The position numbers and the translations under genes were made by a program. Shown in pieces: positions 33,711 through 38,491 of a DNA stretch of 38,491 bases. The notes under the pieces were generated by a model. The model saw only the letters and a list, made by a program, of their open reading frames with translations. It was not told the DNA's origin and ran no database searches. How positions within the stretch are numbered: position 1 is the first letter of the stretch; each line of letters starts with the position of its first letter. Origin of the DNA: Gordonia sp. OPL2 (GTDB taxonomy: Bacteria > Actinomycetota > Actinomycetes > Mycobacteriales > Mycobacteriaceae); assembly GCF_003797825.1 (NCBI RefSeq), contig NZ_RKME01000042.1:1-38491 (forward strand), in the 5' to 3' direction.

Positions 33711-34921
33711 GCACGACGACGATCAGCCGACCGGCGCCTTCGGACACCGAGGGCGCCGGTTCTCTGCTACCCGGAGCCCGTGCCGCACTTCGCATCGGGT
33801 CGATCGAATTGGCCAGCCCCGTGGTGCTGGCGCCGATGGCCGGGGTCACCAACGTCGCATTCCGAACCCTGTGCCGCGAGCTCGAACTGGAACGCACCGG
33901 GACGGTCTCCGGCCTCTATGTCTGCGAGATGGTGACGGCTCGCGCGCTCGTCGAGCGCCACCCCGTCACGATGCACATGACCACGTTCGGCCCCGACGAG
34001 AACCCGCGGTCGATGCAGCTGTACACCGTCGACCCGGAGAACACGTACGCGGCGGCGAAGATGATCGTCGACGAGAACCTCGCCGACCACATCGACATGA
34101 ACTTCGGATGCCCGGTCCCCAAGGTCACCCGCAAGGGCGGCGGATCGGCGATTCCCTACAAGCGCAAGCTCTTCCAACGCATCGTCGCGGCCGCGGTCCG
34201 CGCCACCGAGGGCACCTCGATCCCGGTGACGGTCAAGTTCCGGATCGGCATCGACGACGATCACCACACCCACCTCGACGCCGGCCGCCTCGCCGCGGCC
34301 GAGGGCGCGCAGGCCGTGGCCCTGCACGCCCGGACCGCCTCGCAGCGCTACTCGGGCACCGCAGACTGGGACGAGATCGCGCGCCTCAAGGAGCACGTGA
34401 CCGACGTCCCGGTACTCGGCAACGGCGACATCTTCGAGCCGGCCGACGCCGTCGCCATGATGCAGCGCACCGGGTGCGACGGGGTCGTCATCGGCCGTGG
34501 ATGTCTCGGCCGACCGTGGCTGTTCGCCGAACTCGCCGCCGAGCTGAACGGATTCGACTCCCCCGCCGCCCCGAACCTCGGCGAGGTGTCGAAGATCATC
34601 GTCCGTCACGGACAGTTGCTCGCCGCACACCACGGCGAGGACAAGGGGATGCGTGAGATCCGCAAGCACGTCGCGTGGTACCTCCGCGGATTTCCGGCCG
34701 GATCGGATCTGCGGAACCGATTGGCGCTGGTCAGCACCCTCGACGAACTCCGCGACCTCGTCGACACCCTTCCCGCCGACGCCGAGTTCCCCGAGGACGG
34801 GCACGGGCCGCGCGGCCGCCAGGGATCACCGGCCAAGGTCGCGCTGCCCGAGGGCTGGCTCGACGATCCGTATGAGGACGTCGTCCCGGCGGGCGCCGAG
34901 ATCATGCATTCCGGCGGCTGA
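33707..34921 (+). CDS. dus: tRNA-dihydrouridine synthase, apparent CTG start
   Basis: A 404-residue FMN enzyme reducing uridine to dihydrouridine in tRNA. 'LAPMAGVTNVAFRTLCRE' binds FMN, Cys135 in 'MNFGCPVPKVTRKGGG' is the catalytic cysteine, and 'VKFRIGIDD', 'ALHARTASQRY' and 'GNGDIFEP' follow in order. The only standard start before the conserved core is TTG at 33809, which would cut off 'ALRIGSIEL', a strand present in the family. A CTG at 33707 overlaps the desaturase stop as CTGA and gives a length near the M. tuberculosis homologue (about 389). I use it with caution. A strong hairpin lies inside the first codons. Confidence 0.88.
   Translation: MSTTTISRPAPSDTEGAGSLLPGARAALRIGSIELASPVVLAPMAGVTNVAFRTLCRELELERTGTVSGLYVCEMVTARALVERHPVTMHMTTFGPDENPRSMQLYTVDPENTYAAAKMIVDENLADHIDMNFGCPVPKVTRKGGGSAIPYKRKLFQRIVAAAVRATEGTSIPVTVKFRIGIDDDHHTHLDAGRLAAAEGAQAVALHARTASQRYSGTADWDEIARLKEHVTDVPVLGNGDIFEPADAVAMMQRTGCDGVVIGRGCLGRPWLFAELAAELNGFDSPAAPNLGEVSKIIVRHGQLLAAHHGEDKGMREIRKHVAWYLRGFPAGSDLRNRLALVSTLDELRDLVDTLPADAEFPEDGHGPRGRQGSPAKVALPEGWLDDPYEDVVPAGAEIMHSGG
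33730..33760 (+). terminator. Strong stem-loop between desA and dus core
   Basis: Nine-base arms ACCGGCGCC and GGCGCCGGT, a T-G pair, and inner arms TCGG and CCGA around an ACA loop make a stem of about 14 pairs. TTCTCTGCT follows. It looks like an intrinsic terminator for desA yet falls within the apparent N-terminal codons of dus, so it may be an attenuator or a sign that dus starts later. Confidence 0.55.
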
Positions 34922-34950
34922 CCTCACGGTTCGGTCAAGTCACGTAGTGG

Positions 34951-34967
34951 CTGAGACACGTTCTCAG
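34951..34967. promoter_or_regulatory. Inverted repeat in the LCP gene promoter
   Basis: CTGAGA and TCTCAG are perfect arms around CACGT. The repeat overlaps the expected -35 region of the promoter whose -10 box is at 34978. Confidence 0.4.
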
Positions 34968-34977
34968 GTGCAATCAG

Positions 34978-34983
34978 TACTAT
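34978..34983 (+). promoter_or_regulatory. -10 box upstream of LCP gene
   Basis: TACTAT is a good -10 hexamer in the 172-base gap after dus. A possible -35 GAGACA (34953-34958) lies 19 bases upstream. Confidence 0.4.
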
Positions 34984-35093
34984 GACCCGAGGCCTCGCAC
35001 GTGCGGGGCCCGCGCTTTGGTGCGTCGCGAACGGCCGACCGCCACATCGAGATCACCGACCACAGCCAGGTCGGGTCGAGGGGAAGACCAACG

Positions 35094-37169
35094 TTGAGTC
35101 GTAGGAACACGGGACCGGACGAACCGGCCGACGACGGCAGCACGCCGCGTCGCAGCCGGCGCGCCAGCCGATCCGCCGGCGCCAACGACTTCTCGCAGCG
35201 TTACGGACAGGCCCCCACCAACGACATCCCCGCGCACGGCGCCCTGCACGAGCCGCGTGCCACCGATCGCTACGTCCGTGGCCGTACCCGGCTCACCGTC
35301 CGTGAGCTGATGGAGCAGATGAACGCCGGCGGCGAGGTGGCCCCCGGCGGCCCGGCCGCACCGCAACCACCCGCCGACGACGATCCGACGACGGTCCACC
35401 GGTTCGGCGACCTGACCCGATTCCCCAACGAGAACGAGGTCACCCAGAAGATTCCGACCGTCCGTCCCGGCGACGTCGACGTCGATCTGTCCGACGACGC
35501 GACTCGGCAGCGGGTCACCGAGGAGTCGCGCGGACAGGGCAGCCGCGCCCGGCCGCTGCAGCCGACGCCGGATCTGACCGACACCATCCCGCCGCGGTCG
35601 CGGCCCCGCCGTCACCCGGCCACCGACTCCGACCGGCGCCGCACACTGAGCCGCAACGTCACGACCGGCGGACGCATCATGGTCGCCGTCGCGTGCGTGA
35701 TGGCACTCGTCGGCACCGGTTTCGTGTGGGGCTACATGAAATCGGTGAACGGCAGCTGGAAGACGATCAACGCGGTCAACCCCGAAGACTCCAACATCCG
35801 CAAGAAGGACGCCCAGTACGGCGACGAGAACTACCTCATCGTCGGCACCGACACCCGCACCGGCCAGAACTCCAAGGTCGGCGCCGGCACCACCGCCGAC
35901 GCCGAGGGTGCCCGGTCCGACACGGTCATCCTCGTGAACATCCCGGCCAATCGCAGCCGCGTCGTCGCCGTCTCCTTCCCGCGTGATCTTCAGGTGGACC
36001 GCCCCGACTGTCAGCAGTGGGACAACAACGCCGGAAGTTACGGCGCGGCACTGCCCGCCTCCAGCGGCGTCAAATTGAACAGCGTCTACGCCGACGGCGG
36101 CCCCAAGTGCCTCGTCAGCGTCATCACCCAGATGAGCGGCCTGAACATCAACCGCTTCATCGCGATGGACTTCTTCGGTTTCGAGAAGGTCGTCAAGGCC
36201 GTCGGCGGCGTGCAGGTCTGCTCGCCCACCCCGCTCTACGACTACGAACTCGGCCAGATCCTGCGGAAACCGGGCGAACAGAAGCTCACCGGCCGCCGCG
36301 CACTGAACTATGTCCGTGCCCGCAACATCGCGTCGGAGGGCAACGGCGACTACGGGCGCATCAAGCGCCAGCAGCTGTTCATGTCGTCTCTGCTGCGCTC
36401 GACACTGTCCGGAAACGTGTTGTCGAACCCGAACAAACTGAACAGCATCGTCAACACGTTCATCCAGTACAGCTTCGTCGACGGCGTCAACACCCAGTCG
36501 CTGCTCAATCTCGCCGAATCGATGCAGGGCATCGAGGCGGGGCGGGTCACCTTCGTGACGGTCCCGACGTCGGGTACGTCCACGGACGGCCAGAACAACG
36601 AGATCCCCCGCACCGACGACATCAATGCGATCTTCAACGCGATCATCGACGACGATCCGCTGCCCGGCGAGAAGGCCAAGAAGCAGGCGGCCAGCTCGAG
36701 CAGCTCGAAGTCGAGCAGTTCGTCGAGCCCGTCGTCGCCGTCGACGCCGACGCGCCTGTCGGCGACGGCACAGGATCCCGGCAACGTCGGCGTCCGTGTG
36801 CTCAACGGTTCGGGCCGCACCGGCGCGGCCGCCGAACTCTCCGACCAGCTGGTGCCGATGGGCTTCGATGTCCGCGGTGTCGCCGATGCCTCGGAGAACC
36901 GCGACGACACGGTCATCCGCTACGGCACCGGCGAGCAGGACTCCGCCGCGACGCTTGCGGCGATGTTCCCCGGCGCCTCGATCCAGCTCGACCGGAACGT
37001 GAAGTCCGGTGTCGAGGTCATCGTCGGCAAGAACTTCGACGGGTCGATGGACGCCACGCCGGCATCGGGCAGCACGATCTCCGTCGGTCAGCTGCCACCG
37101 GCCAGCAGCTCGTCGGCACTGCCGAACGATCTCGCGGTGACCAACGCCGGTGACACCACCTGCTCCTGA
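35094..37169 (+). CDS. LytR-CpsA-Psr (LCP) family protein with LytR_C domain
   Basis: A 691-residue type II membrane protein. A charged cytoplasmic region (1-190, with 'RDRY'-like basic segments) is followed by one transmembrane helix (about 194-214). The LCP domain (about 245-430) has 'NYLIVGTDTR', 'SDTVILVNI', 'VVAVSFPRDL' and 'ALNYVRARN'. A Ser-rich linker (about 533-553) leads to a LytR_C domain (about 562-650). LCP enzymes attach polymers such as arabinogalactan to peptidoglycan. It corresponds by position to Rv0822c (about 684 residues). I choose the TTG at 35094 after GAGGGGAAG; a GTG at 35001 would add 31 residues. The domain order is intact and no residue seems missing. Confidence 0.88.
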   Translation: MSRRNTGPDEPADDGSTPRRSRRASRSAGANDFSQRYGQAPTNDIPAHGALHEPRATDRYVRGRTRLTVRELMEQMNAGGEVAPGGPAAPQPPADDDPTTVHRFGDLTRFPNENEVTQKIPTVRPGDVDVDLSDDATRQRVTEESRGQGSRARPLQPTPDLTDTIPPRSRPRRHPATDSDRRRTLSRNVTTGGRIMVAVACVMALVGTGFVWGYMKSVNGSWKTINAVNPEDSNIRKKDAQYGDENYLIVGTDTRTGQNSKVGAGTTADAEGARSDTVILVNIPANRSRVVAVSFPRDLQVDRPDCQQWDNNAGSYGAALPASSGVKLNSVYADGGPKCLVSVITQMSGLNINRFIAMDFFGFEKVVKAVGGVQVCSPTPLYDYELGQILRKPGEQKLTGRRALNYVRARNIASEGNGDYGRIKRQQLFMSSLLRSTLSGNVLSNPNKLNSIVNTFIQYSFVDGVNTQSLLNLAESMQGIEAGRVTFVTVPTSGTSTDGQNNEIPRTDDINAIFNAIIDDDPLPGEKAKKQAASSSSSKSSSSSSPSSPSTPTRLSATAQDPGNVGVRVLNGSGRTGAAAELSDQLVPMGFDVRGVADASENRDDTVIRYGTGEQDSAATLAAMFPGASIQLDRNVKSGVEVIVGKNFDGSMDATPASGSTISVGQLPPASSSSALPNDLAVTNAGDTTCS

Positions 37170-37202
37170 GCCGAACACCACCTGACCTGCATCGATCGGG
37201 CG

Positions 37203-37217
37203 GCTACCAGAGGTAGC
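37203..37217 (+). terminator. Hairpin after the LCP gene
   Basis: GCTACC and GGTAGC with an AGA loop form a compact stem 33 bases after the LCP stop and just before the phosphate-type repeats. No T tract. Confidence 0.35.
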
Positions 37218-37221
37218 GGCC

Positions 37222-37243
37222 GTTCACGGGGAGTTCATCCGGT
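37222..37243 (+). promoter_or_regulatory. Pho-box-like direct repeats upstream of phoU
   Basis: Two 11-base units, GTTCACGGGGA and GTTCATCCGGT, share GTTCA at exactly 11-base spacing. This is the layout of actinobacterial PhoP/RegX3 (SenX3-RegX3) binding sites; the second unit fits the Streptomyces PhoP unit well, the first less so. The units end just before the expected -35 position of the phoU promoter, as for an activator. Confidence 0.6.
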
Positions 37244-37271
37244 CAGGGCCGGGAATACTGGCCGGTGACAG

Positions 37272-37277
37272 TACCCT
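37272..37277 (+). promoter_or_regulatory. Leaderless-type -10 box (phoU)
   Basis: TACCCT ends six bases before the phoU ATG at 37284, with no ribosome binding site. The -35 region has no good hexamer, as expected for an activator-dependent promoter. Confidence 0.5.
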
Positions 37278-37283
37278 GGATAC

Positions 37284-37946
37284 ATGCGTACCGCCTACCA
37301 TGAGCAGCTCGAAGCGCTCAACACCATCCTCGGCGAGATGTGCGATCTCGCCGGCGCGGCCATGGCGCGGGCCACCCAGGCCCTGCTGCAGGCCGACCTC
37401 GCCGTGGCCGAAGAGGTCATCACCGACAACGACCGGATGAACGAACTCTCCGCACGCGCCGAGGAGCGGGCGTTCGCGCTGCTCGCGCGTCAGGCACCGG
37501 TTGCCGGAGACCTGCGCGGGATCGTCAGCGGCTTCCAGATCGTCGCCGACGTCGACCGCATGGGCGCACTCGCCCTGCACGTGGCCAAGGTCGCCCGCCG
37601 TCGCCACCCGGCCAAGGCGCTCCCGGAAGAGGTCAACGGCTACTTCGCCGAGATGGGCCGGCTGGCGGTCGCGCTGGCCGGCACCGCACGCGAGGTGCTC
37701 ACCACGCAGAATCCCGAGGACGCACTTCGTCTCCAAGAGGACGACGACGCGATGGATGATCTGCATCGTCACCTGTTCACGGTGCTGATGGACCGCGAGT
37801 GGAGCCACGGAGTGGCCGCCGCCGTCGATGTCACGCTCCTGGGCCGCTACTACGAGCGCTTCGCCGATCACGCGGTGCTGATCGGCCGTCGGGTCGTCTT
37901 CCAGGCCACCGGCCAGACGCCCGAGCAGTACTCGGAGGTCTCCTGA
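37284..37946 (+). CDS. phoU: PhoU-family phosphate regulator (PhoY-like)
   Basis: A 220-residue all-helical protein with two PhoU repeats (about 10-100 and 115-205). Conserved metal-binding-type segments are 'DNDRMNELSARAEERAF' and 'EDDDAMDDLHRH', each with the acidic ExxxD pattern, and 'YYERFADHAVLIGRRVVFQATG' closes the second repeat. PhoU links the Pst transporter to the SenX3-RegX3 sensor and damps the phosphate response. Position after the LCP gene equals that of M. tuberculosis phoY2 (Rv0821c). GTTCA direct repeats upstream suggest it is itself phosphate controlled. Confidence 0.93.
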   Translation: MRTAYHEQLEALNTILGEMCDLAGAAMARATQALLQADLAVAEEVITDNDRMNELSARAEERAFALLARQAPVAGDLRGIVSGFQIVADVDRMGALALHVAKVARRRHPAKALPEEVNGYFAEMGRLAVALAGTAREVLTTQNPEDALRLQEDDDAMDDLHRHLFTVLMDREWSHGVAAAVDVTLLGRYYERFADHAVLIGRRVVFQATGQTPEQYSEVS

Positions 37947-37976
37947 CCGAGGAGGTACTGCCGATCGTCCGGCCGG

Positions 37977-38007
37977 GACCCGGTGAGGCCATGAGCCACA
38001 CCGGGTC
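37977..38007 (+). terminator. Two-tier hairpin after phoU
   Basis: Perfect 8-base arms GACCCGGT and ACCGGGTC enclose a two-by-two internal loop and inner arms GGC and GCC. TCGTCGTCTCTGC follows. It is the likely phoU terminator. Confidence 0.55.
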
Positions 38008-38102
38008 TCGTCGTCTCTGCGACCCGAGCCGCACGCGCGGTGACGATGAGATGGTGCTCACCGGAAAGTGTGACGGATTTCTCCGTGTACCGGACGGCGC
38101 GT

Positions 38103-38108
38103 TAGGGT
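38103..38108 (+). promoter_or_regulatory. Leaderless-type -10 box (small membrane protein)
   Basis: TAGGGT ends six bases before the ATG at 38115. No ribosome binding site is present. Confidence 0.45.
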
Positions 38109-38114
38109 GGCGTC

Positions 38115-38264
38115 ATGGGTCAGCACTATTCTGCGGAACCAGATTTCAACGCCGTCACCGACGAGGAGCACGCCGCTGCGGCGCATCGTCGGCAGATCAT
38201 CGTCTACGGCGGGGTGACCCTGTCGTTGATCGCGTTGCTGGTGATCCTGCTGATCAACATGTGA
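38115..38264 (+). CDS. Small single-pass membrane protein, 49 residues
   Basis: A 49-residue protein: an acidic, Ala/His-containing N-terminal half (about 1-26, with 'DEEHAAAAHRR') followed by one transmembrane helix (about 28-48, 'IIVYGGVTLSLIALLVILL') that ends at the C-terminus. I do not recognise a family; small proteins of this shape are common in this order. Support comes from the sharp hydrophobic helix after an Arg-Arg pair, the leaderless promoter box, and a repeat element that starts directly after the stop. It follows phoU by 168 bases and has its own promoter. Confidence 0.65.
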   Translation: MGQHYSAEPDFNAVTDEEHAAAAHRRQIIVYGGVTLSLIALLVILLINM

Positions 38265-38320
38265 CCCTTCGAGACGCTCGCAAGCTCGCTCCTCAGTGTC
38301 TGAGGCCGCCGGTGGCGGCC
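38265..38320. repeat. Dispersed intergenic repeat with two hairpins
   Basis: Bases 38265-38296 are the reverse complement of the unit at 12005-12036 with two differences in 32. They are followed by two perfect hairpins: CCTCAG/CTGAGG around TGT (38291-38305) and GGCCGCC/GGCGGCC around GGT (38304-38320). The element begins immediately after the small-protein stop and may double as its terminator. Past 38320 I see no further gene. Confidence 0.65.
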
Positions 38321-38491
38321 GTGGTGGGGAGCGAAGAGTGGATGCTGGCCACCTGGGGTCGGTGGGGGGGATCATTGATGGGTGGATCGTGGCCGTCCCC
38401 GGACGCTTCCCTTGTGTCAGTGAGCCAGTTCCTCAGTGTGGGGTGCGGGGCCTACCACGGGAATCGTGGATTGTTGCTACGAGCACGCGGA

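Noticed and set aside
33809..34921. TTG at 33809 as the dus start
   Set aside because: It would remove a conserved N-terminal strand and give a protein shorter than relatives; kept as the main alternative.
34980..37181. A 733-codon open frame antisense to the LCP gene
   Set aside because: It is low in complexity, dominated by Arg, Gly, Val and Asp, and mirrors the GC-rich third positions of the well-recognised LCP protein on the other strand.
38058..38375. A 105-codon minus-strand frame at the window end
   Set aside because: It is antisense to the small membrane protein and the repeat element, with no recognisable domain.

Overview
The window is high-GC DNA with mostly tightly packed genes on both strands. 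It looks like a chromosomal segment of a mycolic-acid-containing actinobacterium, most likely Gordonia or a close relative. Four observations support this. The right end carries an acyl-ACP desaturase, a tRNA-dihydrouridine synthase, a LytR-CpsA-Psr protein and a PhoU protein in the order I recall for M. tuberculosis Rv0824c-Rv0821c. A wax ester synthase/diacylglycerol acyltransferase and a 671-aa glutamine-dependent NAD synthetase are present. A site matching the mycobacterial KstR consensus lies in one promoter. Many genes have a TANNNT box 6-8 bases before the start codon, the pattern of leaderless mRNAs. I saw no rRNA, tRNA, CRISPR array, insertion sequence or phage gene. Assignments rest on reading motifs and remembered family features; no database search was run.

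Layout. Positions 94-2792 hold an AIM24-family protein and two divergent alpha/beta hydrolases around a perfect inverted repeat. Positions 2864-5870 (minus strand) are a copper-handling module: membrane protein, YcnI, CopC and CopD. Positions 5938-7506 hold a GNAT-like protein and a GntR regulator. Positions 7528-11919 form a CoA-ester module: acyl-CoA dehydrogenase, CitE-like lyase, double-hotdog MaoC hydratase and a family III CoA-transferase that resembles mesaconyl-CoA isomerase. Positions 12063-17185 hold a second family III CoA-transferase, a metallo-beta-lactamase-fold hydrolase, a crotonase and two tandem LysR regulators.

Positions 17199-28284 are rich in beta-oxidation genes: thiolase and SDR, an acyl-CoA dehydrogenase, an aldo/keto reductase, then acyl-CoA ligase, SDR and thiolase on the minus strand facing a pair of acyl-CoA dehydrogenases on the plus strand. 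Positions 28303-32384 hold nadE, the WS/DGAT and a SnoaL-like protein behind the KstR-type box. Positions 32718-38264 are the conserved desA-dus-LCP-phoU block and a 49-residue membrane protein.

The middle two thirds can supply every step of at least two acyl-CoA degradation routes: activation or CoA transfer, dehydrogenation, hydration, 3-hydroxyacyl oxidation, and thiolysis or aldol cleavage. The C5-dicarboxyl-CoA module (7528-11919) is the most distinctive. The intergenic regions are rich in near-perfect inverted repeats placed on or beside promoter boxes, and in two families of actinobacterial intergenic repeats.
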